Source: Sulfitobacter sp.
Lineage (GTDB): Bacteria > Pseudomonadota > Alphaproteobacteria > Rhodobacterales > Rhodobacteraceae
Direction of reading: 5' to 3'
Assembly: GCA_013002405.1 (NCBI GenBank)
Contig: JABDKA010000198.1
Span: 1-49,020, forward strand
DNA: 49,020 nt
A model generated the notes under the pieces. The model saw nothing but the letters and a program-made list of their open reading frames with translations, searched no databases and was not told the DNA's origin. Shown piece after piece: positions 1-9,590 of this stretch; positions within the stretch are counted from its first letter, which is position 1, and every line of letters starts with the position of its first letter. The translations under genes and the position numbers were made by a program.

Positions 1-107
1 GGCAATTGGCGCGATGGTTGGCTTGTACTATCCGAACGCGCCCTATATCAGCCACGCAACAAAGTTGCGCCGTTGGGGCGCGGCGCATCTATGCGGGGGT
101 TTTTGAA

Positions 108-1685
108 GTGAAGATCGGAACGCCAAAAGAGGTCTTTGAGGGTGAAGCGCGGGTCGCGATGACACCCGATTCTGCGCAGGCCTTGCAGAAACTGGGCCAC
201 GAATGCCTGATCGAGTCGGGCGCGGGTGCGATGGCCGGATTTGACGACGCGGCCTATGTGGCGGCGGGTGTCGAGGTGGTCAAGACGGCCGCGGCCCTCT
301 GGAAGGCGGCAGATGTGGTCGCAAAAGTCCGGGCGCCGAATGAAACGGAAATGAAGCGCCTGCGCTCAGGCCAGACGCTGATCTCATTCTTCAGCCCCGT
401 GGCGAACGAAAAAGAGATGCAGCAGGCCGCCAAGAAAGGTGCCACCGTCGTCGCGATGGAGATGATCCCGCGGATCTCTCGCGCGCAGAAGATGGACGCG
501 CTCTCGTCGATGGCCAACATCGCGGGCTACCGCGCGGTGATCGAGGCGGGCAACAACTTTGGCCGTTTCTTCACCGGTCAGATCACGGCGGCGGGCAAGG
601 TGCCTCCGGCCAAGGTGCTGGTTGTTGGCGCAGGCGTTGCGGGCCTTGCGGCGATCGGTACATCGACCTCTCTCGGGGCGATCACTTATGCCTTTGACGT
701 GCGGCCCGAAGTGGCCGAGCAGGTGGAATCGATGGGGGCCGAGTTTGTCTACCTCGATTTCGAGGAAGAGCAGCAGGATGGTGCCGTCACCGGCGGCTAT
801 GCCTCCGTCTCTTCCCCCGAGTTCCGCGAGGCGCAACTGGCCAAGTTCCGCGAGCTGGCGCCGGAGATAGACATCGTGATCACCACGGCGCTGATCCCGA
901 ACCGCGAGGCGCCCGAGCTTTGGACCGAGGACATGGTCGCCGCGATGAAGCCCGGTTCAGTCATCGTGGACCTTGCCGCCGAGAAAGGCGGAAACTGCAA
1001 GCTGACCGTCATGGACAAAAAGATCGTCACCGACAACGGTGTCACGATCATCGGTTATACCGACTTTCCAAGCCGGATGGGCGCGCAGGCTTCGACACTT
1101 TACGCCACCAACATCCGTCACCTGATGACGGATCTGACGCCGGAGAAAGACGGCGTCATTGACCACAACATGGAAGATGACGTGATCCGCGGGGCGACCA
1201 TTGCCCACGGGAAAGAGGTGACCTTTCCGCCACCGCCGCCGAAGGTGAACGCCATCGCGCAGCAAAAGAACAAGCCTGCTGCACCCAAGGAGCTGACGCC
1301 CGAAGAGAAAGCCGCGCAGGAGCTGGCCACCTTCAAACAGCAGACGCGCAACCAGGTGACCCTGTTCGCGGTTGGGGGTGCGCTGCTCCTTACTGTGGGC
1401 CTTGTGGCACCCGCCAGCTTCATGCAGCACTTCATCGTCTTCGTGCTGGCGGTCTTCGTCGGCTTCCAGGTGATCTGGGGCGTGGCCCATTCGCTGCACA
1501 CGCCGTTGATGGCAATCACCAACGCCATCTCCTCCATCATCATCCTTGGGGCCCTGATGCAGATCGGCTCGGGCTCCTGGCTGGTGATGATACTGGCGGC
1601 GGCCTCGGTCTTCATGGCTGGGATCAACATTTTTGGTGGTTTCATGGTGACGCGGCGCATGCTTGCCATGTTCCAGAAGTCCTAA
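108..1685 (+). CDS. pntA: NAD(P) transhydrogenase subunit alpha (PntA)
   Basis: Alpha subunit of the proton-translocating transhydrogenase, which moves hydride from NADH to NADP+ using the proton gradient and so supplies NADPH. The predicted 525-residue protein starts with [13 protein letters not shown], the usual PntA N-terminus. I therefore chose the GTG at 108; the open frame extends further upstream but that part is not PntA-like. A Rossmann motif [13 protein letters not shown] lies near residue 170 in the NAD(H)-binding domain. A Pro/Lys/Glu-rich linker near residues 385-420 leads to about four C-terminal membrane segments (about 425-520). This is the fused E. coli-type alpha subunit, not the split pntAA/pntAB form found in some alphaproteobacteria. 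pntB follows 16 bp downstream. Confidence 0.95.
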   Translation: MKIGTPKEVFEGEARVAMTPDSAQALQKLGHECLIESGAGAMAGFDDAAYVAAGVEVVKTAAALWKAADVVAKVRAPNETEMKRLRSGQTLISFFSPVANEKEMQQAAKKGATVVAMEMIPRISRAQKMDALSSMANIAGYRAVIEAGNNFGRFFTGQITAAGKVPPAKVLVVGAGVAGLAAIGTSTSLGAITYAFDVRPEVAEQVESMGAEFVYLDFEEEQQDGAVTGGYASVSSPEFREAQLAKFRELAPEIDIVITTALIPNREAPELWTEDMVAAMKPGSVIVDLAAEKGGNCKLTVMDKKIVTDNGVTIIGYTDFPSRMGAQASTLYATNIRHLMTDLTPEKDGVIDHNMEDDVIRGATIAHGKEVTFPPPPPKVNAIAQQKNKPAAPKELTPEEKAAQELATFKQQTRNQVTLFAVGGALLLTVGLVAPASFMQHFIVFVLAVFVGFQVIWGVAHSLHTPLMAITNAISSIIILGALMQIGSGSWLVMILAAASVFMAGINIFGGFMVTRRMLAMFQKS

Positions 1686-1701
1686 GAGCGGAGAAGAACC
1701 A

Positions 1702-3192
1702 ATGGAATTCGGATTTACTACAGCGGCTTACGTCGTCGCGGCCGTCCTATTCATCTTCTCGCTTGGCGGGCTGTCGGGACAGGAAAGCGCCAAGCGCGCG
1801 GTCTGGTACGGGATCGTCGGTATGGCGCTGGCGGTCATCGCGACCCTGATTGGCCCCGGTGCCGGTCTGTGGCTCCTGTCCCTTGTCCTGATCGCCGCAG
1901 GCGGCGTTATCGGGATGCAACTGGCCCAGCGGGTCCAGATGACCCAGATGCCCGAGCTTGTGGCGGCGATGCACAGCCTCGTCGGCCTTGCCGCGGTCTT
2001 TGTGGGTCTAAACGCCCACATCGAGATCGGCCGCGTGGCGGCCGCATTCATGGAGGCAGACCTGCCCTTTCCGCAGGAAACCTACGGGACCCTCACAGGG
2101 GCGGCCAAGGAGGTGGCAGACCAATTCCGTGGCTTCGCCGCCATCGTCTCCAAAAAGACCGGCGTGGAGATCAACATCCTGCGGGTCGAGCTGGTGCTGG
2201 GTGTCTGGATTGGCGCGGTCACCTTCACCGGCTCCGTCATCGCCTACGGCAAGCTGGCCGGCCGGGTGGACAGTGCAGCGACCAAACTGCCGGGAGGACA
2301 CCTGCTGAACATCGCGGCGGCGGTCATCTCGGCTCTCTGCCTGATCTGGTACCTTGCTTCGGGCAGCTTTCTGCCTTTGCTGATCCTGACCCTGGCGGCC
2401 CTCTTCATCGGGTATCACCTGATCATGGGGATCGGCGGCGCGGACATGCCTGTCGTTGTCTCCATGCTCAACAGCTACTCGGGCTGGGCCGCAGCAGCCA
2501 TCGGCTTCTCGCTCGGCAATGATCTGCTGATCGTTGTGGGTGCGCTGGTGGGCTCCTCGGGTGCGATCCTGTCCTACATCATGTGCAAGGCCATGAACCG
2601 ATCCTTCGTCAGTGTGATCCTGGGTGGCTTTGGCGGCCCCGCGGGTGAGCAGATGGCCGTGGAAGGTGAGCAGATCGCCATTGAGGCCGAAGGTGTCGCT
2701 CAGGCACTCAACGAGGCCGACAGCGTCATCATCATCCCCGGCTACGGCATGGCCGTGGCCCAGGCGCAGGGGGCCGTTTCCGATCTGGTCAAGAAGCTGC
2801 GGGCAAAGGGCAAGAAGGTCCGCTTCGCAATCCACCCCGTGGCAGGCCGTCTGCCCGGGCACATGAACGTGCTTCTGGCCGAGGCGAAGGTCCCTTACGA
2901 CATCGTGCTGGAGATGGACGAAATCAACGATGACTTCCCCGATACGGACGTGGCCATCGTGATCGGCTCCAACGATATCGTGAACCCCGCCGCACAGGAC
3001 GATCCCAACAGCCCCATCGCTGGCATGCCGGTGCTTGAGTGCTGGAAGGCCAAGCAGGTATTCGTCTCCAAGCGGGGTCAGGGCACGGGCTATTCGGGGA
3101 TCGAGAACCCGCTCTTCTTCAAGGAGAACACGCGGATGTTCTACGGGGATGCGAAGGCCTCGCTCGACAAGCTGCTGCCCATGATCGACTGA
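1702..3192 (+). CDS. pntB: NAD(P) transhydrogenase subunit beta (PntB)
   Basis: Beta subunit of the transhydrogenase: it contributes most of the proton channel and the NADP(H)-binding domain. The 496-residue protein begins [12 protein letters not shown]. The ATG at 1702 lies 16 bp after the pntA stop with a GGAG-type ribosome site; the upstream extension overlapping pntA is not conserved-looking. Roughly eight or nine membrane helices occupy residues 1-270. A soluble C-terminal domain follows with the nucleotide-binding motif [10 protein letters not shown] and the conserved ending [20 protein letters not shown] strong hairpin terminator follows the stop, so pntAB appears to be a two-gene unit. 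Confidence 0.96.
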   Translation: MEFGFTTAAYVVAAVLFIFSLGGLSGQESAKRAVWYGIVGMALAVIATLIGPGAGLWLLSLVLIAAGGVIGMQLAQRVQMTQMPELVAAMHSLVGLAAVFVGLNAHIEIGRVAAAFMEADLPFPQETYGTLTGAAKEVADQFRGFAAIVSKKTGVEINILRVELVLGVWIGAVTFTGSVIAYGKLAGRVDSAATKLPGGHLLNIAAAVISALCLIWYLASGSFLPLLILTLAALFIGYHLIMGIGGADMPVVVSMLNSYSGWAAAAIGFSLGNDLLIVVGALVGSSGAILSYIMCKAMNRSFVSVILGGFGGPAGEQMAVEGEQIAIEAEGVAQALNEADSVIIIPGYGMAVAQAQGAVSDLVKKLRAKGKKVRFAIHPVAGRLPGHMNVLLAEAKVPYDIVLEMDEINDDFPDTDVAIVIGSNDIVNPAAQDDPNSPIAGMPVLECWKAKQVFVSKRGQGTGYSGIENPLFFKENTRMFYGDAKASLDKLLPMID

Positions 3193-3219
3193 TCAGTGCA
3201 ACCCTTGTGAAGCATGCAG

Positions 3220-3247
3220 CGCCCTCCGGGAAACCGGGGGGCGTTTT
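3220..3247 (+). terminator. Rho-independent terminator after pntB
   Basis: Ten-base-pair GC-rich stem (3220-3229 with 3234-3243, one G-T wobble), a GAAA tetraloop, then TTTT. It lies 28 bp past the pntB stop and before the convergent MATE gene. Confidence 0.8.
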
Positions 3248-3295
3248 CGTTTGCGTGGTCTGTCCGGACATCTGCAATAGACCGGTTCCAGAAGA

Positions 3296-4711
3296 TCAGC
3301 CGCGTGCCGGGATAACCTTGAGCGGCAGGGTCAGCAGGGCGTTATCCGTCTGCAGCAACCCGGTTCCCCGCGCGGCCACAACGCCCGCCCAGGCGGCCAG
3401 CACGTTGGCCAAGACGGCGGCGGCGATGATGCCGACGTAACCCACGGTGAGCGCGCCCAGCCAGGCGAGGGGGAGGTAGAGCAGGAAGATCCGCCCCAGG
3501 CTGAGACCCATCGACCAAACCGCCTTGTCCCGGGCGTTCATCGCGGCGTTCGCGGTCACGACGGTCTCGTAGCCGAAAAGCGACAGACCCACGAAGCGCA
3601 GGTAGGTCGCAGCGTAGCCTGCACTGTCGCTGTCGGTGGCAAAGATGCCCGCCAGCGGTTCGGCAAACAGACCCAGCACCAGGGCCACCAGGGCCCCGTA
3701 GCCCATACAGAACCAAAAGCCCGTGGCGGTGGCCTTGCGGGCGCGGGCCGCTTCCTTGGCCCCCCAGTTCTGGCCGATCACGGGGCCGATGCCAGCAGAA
3801 AGCGCCAGAAGCGGCACCAGCGCCATAGATTGGATCCGGGTTGCCGCCCCGAAGCCGCCGACTGCGGCTTCACCCACCGTGGCGACAGCGGCGGTGACAA
3901 GCGCCATGCCCGCCGGGTTGATGGAGTTGGAGAAGGCAGCGGGGAGCCCCACGTTCATGATCTTTTTCGTTGAGGCAAGGGCTCCATCGAGGAAGTCTCC
4001 GCACCATCCCAGCAGGCCGCGCCGCCAGGCGATATAGAGCGCCAGCGCCACGGCAAGGACCCGACCGGCAAGGGTGGCTACGGCAGCCCCCATCACACCC
4101 AACTCGGGCAGAAACCACAGGCCGAAGATCAGCAGCGGGTCGAGGGCCACGTTGACCACGGCCGCCAGCACCATGATCCAGGCGGAGGTAATGCTGTCCC
4201 CGTGCGAGCGAAAGACGGCGTTGGTGATCATCATGACCACAAGGAAGGGAAAGCTGAGCGCCCAAACCGGCATATACTGCGCGATATTGCCCGAGACGTC
4301 CCGGCCCGCGCCAAGGGCCTGAAAGATGAAGGGAAAGATCATATAGACAAGCCCGGCCACGCAGAGCGACAGGACAAGCCCGAGTGAGATCGCGTGGAGC
4401 CCAAGCCGCTGGGTCGCGCGCGCATCGTCACCCCGGCCCACGCCCTGGCTGAGGGCCGCATTGGCCCCGGCGCTCAGCCCGATGGACAGCGAGGTCACCG
4501 TTGTCGTCACAGGATAGATAAAGCCAACCGCCGCCAGGGGCGCCCCGCCCAATTGCCCCAGGAAGAAGGCATCCGCCAGCCCGACAGAAAGGACGGCGAA
4601 GATGCCAAAGCTCATGGGCGCGGACATAGCTGCCAGCGCGCGCCAGATTGGGCCCTGGGTCAGGTCACGCAGGCTGCTCTCGTCTCTTTCCTGTTCGGCT
4701 TGATCTGGCAC
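3296..4711 (-). CDS. MATE family efflux transporter
   Basis: Probable multidrug and toxin extrusion (NorM/DinF-type) antiporter of the inner membrane, exporting organic cations or drugs in exchange for Na+ or H+. The 471-residue protein has about twelve hydrophobic segments in two homologous halves, with MATE-like stretches such as PMSFGIFAVLSVGLADAFF near the N-terminus and GFGAATRIQSMALVPLLAL in the second half. The start codon is GTG at 4711. It runs convergent to pntAB and divergent from the DUF3422 gene. The substrate cannot be told from sequence. Confidence 0.88.
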   Translation of the reverse strand: MPDQAEQERDESSLRDLTQGPIWRALAAMSAPMSFGIFAVLSVGLADAFFLGQLGGAPLAAVGFIYPVTTTVTSLSIGLSAGANAALSQGVGRGDDARATQRLGLHAISLGLVLSLCVAGLVYMIFPFIFQALGAGRDVSGNIAQYMPVWALSFPFLVVMMITNAVFRSHGDSITSAWIMVLAAVVNVALDPLLIFGLWFLPELGVMGAAVATLAGRVLAVALALYIAWRRGLLGWCGDFLDGALASTKKIMNVGLPAAFSNSINPAGMALVTAAVATVGEAAVGGFGAATRIQSMALVPLLALSAGIGPVIGQNWGAKEAARARKATATGFWFCMGYGALVALVLGLFAEPLAGIFATDSDSAGYAATYLRFVGLSLFGYETVVTANAAMNARDKAVWSMGLSLGRIFLLYLPLAWLGALTVGYVGIIAAAVLANVLAAWAGVVAARGTGLLQTDNALLTLPLKVIPARG

Positions 4712-4792
4712 GGGGCCCTCACTTGTATCTTCGCAACGCCTCCAAGCTAGGCCGCAGAATGGCCCTGACCAGCAAAGCGATTGATTTCAAAG

Positions 4793-4810
4793 GCTTCTGT
4801 ATACAGCAGC
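4793..4810. promoter_or_regulatory. Imperfect 18-bp palindrome in a divergent promoter region
   Basis: An inverted repeat with a perfect 10-bp core CTGTATACAG (4797-4806) extends to 18 bp with one mismatched pair. It sits in the 157-bp gap between the divergently transcribed MATE and DUF3422 genes, where a shared operator would be expected. No regulator gene is adjacent, so its role is a guess. Confidence 0.3.
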
Positions 4811-4868
4811 ACACCGCCAACATCCTGAAAAAACTACATTTTCTCTGTTCAAAGCGGCAAGTTAGCCT

Positions 4869-6191
4869 ATGTTGAGCGTCAATAACTTGCCAACTTCGGA
4901 CGATGCCATGGCCCCCATCAACGACTATCCGCAGCGTTATGCCCTGACAGGGGAACTGCACGCGCGTCCCTTCCCATCGCTCAAGGCTCCCTCGCGGGCG
5001 GTCTTTCTGGCCATCAAGCAGCCCGAGGATGCGGCGAACCGCGATCGATCTGCGGATCTGGAACACCTGATCGAACTGCTGGACCACTACGGCGCGCCCC
5101 GGCCATCGGCCAACGCGACCCACTATTACGGTGAGATGGGCAAATACCGGCTGAAGTGGGAACAGCACACCGAACTGGTGACCTACACGGTCTTTTCGTC
5201 CGACGCGGGGGAGCGGGCCTTTGATCCCAGCGAATTCGAGGTTTTCCCCGAATATTGGCTGAGCAAGGCACCGGGCGGCCGGATCACCTCTGCCCTTCTG
5301 CGGCTCTTGCCGCGGCCAGAGGAGGATGCCGAAATCGCAGACCAGCTGGCCGATTGGTTCGTGCCCGAAAGCCTGGCCGTGGCGGACGTGCTGGAAGGGG
5401 CGGCGGTGGTCGCCTCCGACTTCCGGATCGATTCCGCCGGACACCTGCGCATGGCGGTCTTTACCGACGAGGCGACCGGCGGGCGGCGTACCGGGCGGAT
5501 CGTCCAGCGGCTGTGCGAGATCGAGATGTACAAGAGCGCGTCAATGCTGGGCTTTTCCATGGTGCGGGAGATGGGCCCGCACCTGAATGCGCTGGACATC
5601 AAGCTGACCGAACTGATGGCGCAGATGCGCGAGCCCGAAGGCGGGGCGGAAAAAACCTTGCACGCACTTCTGGACGTCTCCGTGGAGTTGGAAACGCTGG
5701 CGGTCCAATCCGCCTTCCGCTTTGGTGCCACAGGGGCCTACCGGGCCATCGTCAACCAGCGGATCGAGGCGCTGCGCGAAGCGCGATTCATGGGGCGTCA
5801 GGGCTTTGCTGAGTTCATGATGCGCCGCTACGAGCCCGCGATGCGGACGGTGCAATCGACCGAGAACCGGCTCAAGACCATGTCAGCCCGCGCGGTCCGC
5901 GCTGCAGAATTGCTGCGCACCCGCGTCGATGTGGAACGCTCTGCCCAGAACCAGGAGATCCTGGCCTCCATGGACAAACGTGCCGATCTGCAGCTGCGCC
6001 TGCAGCGGACGGTCGAAGGCCTCTCTGTGGTCGCGATCAGCTACTATGCGGTCTCACTTGCCGGGTACCTGCTTTACCCCGTGGCAGAGGCCTTCGAGGT
6101 CAGCAAGGGACTGCTGACCGCCGTGGTCACTCTGCCGGTAGTGGGTGCCGTGTGGTGGATGGTGCGGCGTCTGCGGCGGCACCTTGGCTGA
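4869..6191 (+). CDS. DUF3422 family membrane-anchored protein
   Basis: Conserved proteobacterial protein of unknown function. The 440-residue product shows the family's N-terminal signature RYALTGELHARPFPSL (about residues 23-38). A long soluble alpha/beta region follows, then a helical and probably coiled-coil stretch (about 290-385). Two C-terminal membrane helices (about 388-408 and 414-432) end in a basic tail. Starts at 4869 or 4908 (MAPINDYPQRY) are both possible; neither has a strong ribosome site. The last 65 bp overlap the 3' end of the YeeE/YedE gene on the other strand. Confidence 0.85.
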   Translation: MLSVNNLPTSDDAMAPINDYPQRYALTGELHARPFPSLKAPSRAVFLAIKQPEDAANRDRSADLEHLIELLDHYGAPRPSANATHYYGEMGKYRLKWEQHTELVTYTVFSSDAGERAFDPSEFEVFPEYWLSKAPGGRITSALLRLLPRPEEDAEIADQLADWFVPESLAVADVLEGAAVVASDFRIDSAGHLRMAVFTDEATGGRRTGRIVQRLCEIEMYKSASMLGFSMVREMGPHLNALDIKLTELMAQMREPEGGAEKTLHALLDVSVELETLAVQSAFRFGATGAYRAIVNQRIEALREARFMGRQGFAEFMMRRYEPAMRTVQSTENRLKTMSARAVRAAELLRTRVDVERSAQNQEILASMDKRADLQLRLQRTVEGLSVVAISYYAVSLAGYLLYPVAEAFEVSKGLLTAVVTLPVVGAVWWMVRRLRRHLG

Positions 6192-7200
6192 GAAGCGCGT
6201 GGGTCAGCTTGGCCCCGATTGCAATCATTACAATAGCAATGAGCGCTGCAACCGAGAGGGTGGGCACGCCTGAAAGACCTGCCCCAAGTGTGCAACCGCC
6301 CGCAAGAACTCCGCCGACACCCATGAGGGACGCGCCCAGGACGTAGCGGCCGGTCTGACGGGGGGCTTCAAAGCTTTGCCATTTAAAGCCACCGAAGATC
6401 AGGCTGGCGGCCAGCGCACCCGCGATCACGCCGCCCAGCAGCCCCACGCCGAAACCCGGCGCAATGGAGGTGCTGGCGATACCCCAGAAGAGCGTGTCGG
6501 CTGCTGGGGCGGTAAAGGAAAGGCTCTCCATCGCGACGGGGTCGAAATCATCGTAGAGGATGAACCCCGTGCCGACCCAGGCCGCCGGGACCAGAAGGCC
6601 GATGAGAGTGGCGAGAGCGAGCGTGCTCAGCCCATTGCCCGAGCGGAGGGCAAAGACCAGGGCGGCCGCAGCGATCAAACCAGCCCAGAGCCAGCCACCG
6701 CCGGGCAGGGCGGCAAGGGTGATGTAATCGCCCATGTCGACGGTCACGCTGCCCAGTGCAACCCGGACCGGAGCGAGAACGCCCTTCAACGTCATGTGGG
6801 CCACGATGGCGAAGACAAGGACCATGAGAGCGGCGCGCAGGTTACCGGTGCCTGTCAGCACCGTGAGCCGCGAGATGCATCCACGCGTCAGCACCATGCC
6901 CGCACCGAAGAGAAGTCCCCCGATTGCGATGGCAAGCAGAGGCATCTCAGTGGCCATGAAGCGATGGTCAGCGAAGTCGATGAGGCCAGCGGCAACAGCG
7001 CCTTGCGTGCCGATAACGGCAACGGCAAGAGCGGTCAGCCAGACACCGGCGGCGGCACGGCTGTCCTCACCCACCAGCGCGCGGCGAAAGCAGAATTTCG
7101 TGACCTGGGCCAGGACGCCAAAGATGAGGCCCACCAGCAAGGCGAAGTAAACCGTTGCCTGGGGCGCGGTCAGCGCTTCAAAACCGAAGGATTCGAACAT
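6127..7200 (-). CDS. YeeE/YedE family transporter (likely thiosulfate or sulfur-compound uptake)
   Basis: Polytopic inner-membrane protein of the YeeE/YedE family, whose characterised member TsuA imports thiosulfate by relaying it along conserved cysteines. The 357-residue product has about ten membrane segments. Three cysteines in family-like contexts are visible: C37 (TKFCFRRAL), C108 (LTRGCISR) and C303 (LAGGCTLGAGLSG). The start at 7200 is preceded by GGAGA on the minus strand. No sox, rhodanese or TusA-like gene is next to it, so the substrate is inferred from family only. A pair of identical-type palindromes lies upstream. Confidence 0.87.
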   Translation of the reverse strand: MFESFGFEALTAPQATVYFALLVGLIFGVLAQVTKFCFRRALVGEDSRAAAGVWLTALAVAVIGTQGAVAAGLIDFADHRFMATEMPLLAIAIGGLLFGAGMVLTRGCISRLTVLTGTGNLRAALMVLVFAIVAHMTLKGVLAPVRVALGSVTVDMGDYITLAALPGGGWLWAGLIAAAALVFALRSGNGLSTLALATLIGLLVPAAWVGTGFILYDDFDPVAMESLSFTAPAADTLFWGIASTSIAPGFGVGLLGGVIAGALAASLIFGGFKWQSFEAPRQTGRYVLGASLMGVGGVLAGGCTLGAGLSGVPTLSVAALIAIVMIAIGAKLTHALLSQGAAADAAPSTTRHPLPAE

Positions 7201-7218
7201 CTGTTTTCTCCAAATTCA

Positions 7219-7230
7219 GAACGTTTGTTC
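7219..7230. promoter_or_regulatory. Operator-like palindrome GAAC-N4-GTTC, proximal to the YeeE/YedE gene
   Basis: Perfect inverted repeat GAACGTTTGTTC located 18 bp upstream of the YeeE/YedE start. It lies just downstream of a weak -35/-10-like pair on the minus strand (TTGATC at 7254-7259, 17-bp spacer, CATTTG). A second copy with nearly the same flanks occurs at 7323-7334. Position and duplication suggest a repressor site; the regulator is not identified. Confidence 0.4.
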
Positions 7231-7322
7231 CAAATGGAGCGAGCTAAGGGCGTGATCAAGGAAATGTGAGGTGTGAAGTCGGGATCAGACCGGAACGCAA
7301 TTCTGCAAGCGCTGCGATGGCA

Positions 7323-7334
7323 GAACGTCTGTTC
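7323..7334. promoter_or_regulatory. Second GAAC-N4-GTTC palindrome upstream of the YeeE/YedE gene
   Basis: GAACGTCTGTTC, 104 bp from the first copy. The shared context runs from CAGAACGT through TGTTCC to AA, so the two copies form a direct repeat of about 20 bp with few differences. Two spaced sites would suit cooperative or looping repression. Confidence 0.35.
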
Positions 7335-7350
7335 CGAAGATGCTTTCCTG

Positions 7351-7383
7351 GAAATACAAACGGCCTGCCGCAGGGGCAGGCCG
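7351..7383 (-). terminator. Terminator of the minus-strand peptide ABC operon
   Basis: Perfect 8-bp stem (7361-7368 with 7376-7383). Read on the minus strand it is followed by TTTGTATTTC. It lies 20 bp past the permease stop at 7404. Confidence 0.7.
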
Positions 7384-7403
7384 TGGGCATTGATCCTTAT
7401 TTG

Positions 7404-8402
7404 TCAGCGGCCCCGAATACGCGGATCCAGCGCGTCGCGCAGGCCGTCGCCGAGGTAGTTCACGCTCAGCACCGTGAGCGAGATGGCGATGCCGGGAAGA
7501 AGCACCCTTTCGGGATAGTCCTGCATCCGCTGGACCGCATCGGCCAGCAACTTGCCCCAGGTGGGATAGTCCGAAGGAAAGCCAACACCAAGGAAACTCA
7601 GTGCGCTTTCAGTGATAATCGCGGTGGCGAGGCCCAGTGTGGCGGAGACCATGATGGGTGAGATCACGTTCGGAAGCAGGTGCCGCCGGATGATCGCGCC
7701 GGAGGTGGTCCCGATGGAGCGGGCCGCCAGGATGAACTCCCGCTCCTTCAGCGCCAGAACGTCGCCACGCACGATCCGGGCGGTCTGCATCCATGAAGTG
7801 AGGCCGATGACAGACACGATGAGGATGAACATGCCCCCCTCGGGGCCGAAGCGCGAATTGAGCGGTTGCCGGAAGAGCGTCACGGCCAGCAGCACCAGCG
7901 GCAGGATGGGCAGCGACAGGACCAGATCGGTAAAGCGCATCAGCCAAAAGTCGAGTTTTTTGAAGTAGCCCGCGGCCACGCCGATTGCGGTGCCGATGAT
8001 CAGGGCCAGCGCCATGGCAAGCCAACCGACAGCCATGGAGACACGGCCCCCCGCGATCATCTGCGCCAGGATATCGCGTCCCAGCTGGTCGGATCCGAAG
8101 GGATGGGCCCAGCCGGCCTTGGCGTCGGACTCCCACAGGAGCGTGTAGATCGGCCGCCAGTCCTTGTTGCGGATATCAAGCTTTGTCGGCTCCACGGTCC
8201 AGAGGTAGGGACCCAGGAGCACGGCCAGGGTGATGAAGATCAGGAAACCGCCGCCAAAGACCGCGCCCTTGTGCTTGCGGAACTGGTCCCAGACGTCTTT
8301 CCACTGGCTGCGGGGCGGCTTCTGCGGCTCCTTGTCGGTGAGCGCGCCGAAGATCTCAATGTCGGCCTCGACAGGGCTTGCGGGAGTGGCTTGCTCAGTC
8401 AT
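7404..8402 (-). CDS. Peptide-type ABC transporter permease (DppC/OppC family)
   Basis: Second inner-membrane permease of a dipeptide/oligopeptide (PepT) family importer. From the ATG at 8402 (MTEQATPASP) it is 332 residues, with a cytoplasmic N-terminus, a first membrane helix near residues 45-65, the OppC-type N-terminal region, and the BPD inner-membrane domain (about 130-330). The coupling-loop region contains the family pattern around AARSIGTTSGAIIRRHLLPN. It overlaps the 3' end of the upstream permease gene by 8 bp, indicating translational coupling, and ends the operon before a hairpin terminator. Confidence 0.9.
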   Translation of the reverse strand: MTEQATPASPVEADIEIFGALTDKEPQKPPRSQWKDVWDQFRKHKGAVFGGGFLIFITLAVLLGPYLWTVEPTKLDIRNKDWRPIYTLLWESDAKAGWAHPFGSDQLGRDILAQMIAGGRVSMAVGWLAMALALIIGTAIGVAAGYFKKLDFWLMRFTDLVLSLPILPLVLLAVTLFRQPLNSRFGPEGGMFILIVSVIGLTSWMQTARIVRGDVLALKEREFILAARSIGTTSGAIIRRHLLPNVISPIMVSATLGLATAIITESALSFLGVGFPSDYPTWGKLLADAVQRMQDYPERVLLPGIAISLTVLSVNYLGDGLRDALDPRIRGR

Positions 8403-9432
8403 AGCGGATCCTCGGGTCAAGCAGGCCGTAAAGGACATCGGCGATCAGGTTGAAGAGCACAATCAGGATGGCGAAGATGAAGGTCAGTGTCATCACCATG
8501 GGCAGATCGTTCGCGAAAAGCGCGGTCAGGAGAAGCTGACCGATGCCGTTCACCTTGAAGACGTTCTCGGTGATGATGGCGCCGCCAAAGATGGCGGGCA
8601 TCCCCAGGGCGATCACTGTGACCACCGGAATCATGGAGTTGCGCAGGACGTGCACCATGACGACCGATGCCTCCCGCAGGCCCTTGGCGCGGGCGGTGCG
8701 CACGTAATCCTGGTTGAGATTGTCCAGCATCGCGCCCCGCATGTAGCGGCTAATCTGGGCGGTGGTCTGGAGTGCCAGCACCATCACCGGCATGACCATC
8801 TGGTAGAACTGGACCTTGAAGCTTTCCCAGTCGGTCACGACGTGGGTCGTGTCATAGATCGAGGGCAGCCAGCCGAGCTGGACCGAGAAAATCACGATCA
8901 GCAGGGGACCGGTGAAGAAAGGTGGAATCGAGAAGCCGATCATCGTGATGAAGGTGCCCGACTGGTCGAAGATCGAATAGTGCTTGTAGGCCGAATAGAT
9001 CCCGATCGGAATGGCGATCACGATGCCCACGATATAGCTGAGGCCGACGACCCAGAGTGTCTGGGGCATCCGCTGGACGACGATGTCCATCACCGGAGAG
9101 CGGGTCTGCCAGGAAATCACCCGCAGCTCGTCCTTGTAGAAGTTCGTGTCGGGCAGCCAGCCGAAGAGGGTCGAACGGTTAGTCAGGTAGTCGATGAACA
9201 CCTGCGGTTCGATCCAGAAAAACTGGACCAGCCATTTCCAGTACTGGACGTAGATCGGTGCACCGAGGCCAAGGGCCTCACGCATCTTCTGTTTGACCTC
9301 CGGCGGGACGGTCAGGGGAACCTGCGCCATGGGATCGCCGGGGGCGAGCTGCAGCAGCAGAAATATAACAAGACTGATGAACAAAAGCGTCGGGATCGAC
9401 AGAAGCAATCGTCGGATGGTGAAGGTCAGCAT
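8395..9432 (-). CDS. Peptide-type ABC transporter permease (DppB/OppB family)
   Basis: First permease of the same importer, 345 residues. The N-terminus MLTFTIRRLLLSIPTLLFIS is the classic OppB first membrane helix, followed by LQLAPGDPM, also typical. About six membrane helices are present, and the coupling motif region YVRTARAKGLREASVVMVHV contacts the ATPase. It lies downstream of the binding-protein gene across a 158-bp gap that contains a palindromic repeat, and overlaps the next permease by 8 bp. Confidence 0.92.
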   Translation of the reverse strand: MLTFTIRRLLLSIPTLLFISLVIFLLLQLAPGDPMAQVPLTVPPEVKQKMREALGLGAPIYVQYWKWLVQFFWIEPQVFIDYLTNRSTLFGWLPDTNFYKDELRVISWQTRSPVMDIVVQRMPQTLWVVGLSYIVGIVIAIPIGIYSAYKHYSIFDQSGTFITMIGFSIPPFFTGPLLIVIFSVQLGWLPSIYDTTHVVTDWESFKVQFYQMVMPVMVLALQTTAQISRYMRGAMLDNLNQDYVRTARAKGLREASVVMVHVLRNSMIPVVTVIALGMPAIFGGAIITENVFKVNGIGQLLLTALFANDLPMVMTLTFIFAILIVLFNLIADVLYGLLDPRIRYD

Positions 9433-9481
9433 TCCTGGCGCCTTTGCTTATCGGTCTTTGAGCGGGAAGATGGTTGCCGCA

Positions 9482-9541
9482 GCCCCGGGCCCAGATCCGG
9501 GCCTCTTTTGTGATAGGAGGTCCCGGATCGGGGTCCGGAAC
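9482..9541. repeat. Dispersed paired-arm palindromic repeat, copy 1
   Basis: Two GC-rich arms in inverted orientation (about 9482-9505 and 9516-9540), separated by a short T-rich spacer. Each arm contains a GATCCGGG/CCCGGATC core. The same architecture recurs at 17298-17360 and 23685-23758. It sits between the binding-protein and permease genes, so the RNA hairpin could dampen readthrough into the permeases, as REP elements do in other transporter operons. Confidence 0.6.
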
Positions 9542-9590
9542 TGCGGTGCGCATGCGGGTCCTTCAAGACCCGCACGCGGCCAAAGTGCTC

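Noticed and set aside
1-107. N-terminal extension of PntA upstream of residue 1
   Set aside because: The open frame continues to position 6, but the extra 34 residues do not resemble PntA, and the family N-terminus begins at the GTG at 108.
4781-4805. Promoter TTGATT...TATACA in front of DUF3422
   Set aside because: The spacer is only 13 bp, too short for a sigma-70 promoter.
7219-7334. LexA/SOS box interpretation of the GAAC-N4-GTTC palindromes
   Set aside because: Alphaproteobacterial LexA usually recognises GTTC-N7-GTTC direct repeats, and the downstream gene is a transporter, not an SOS gene.
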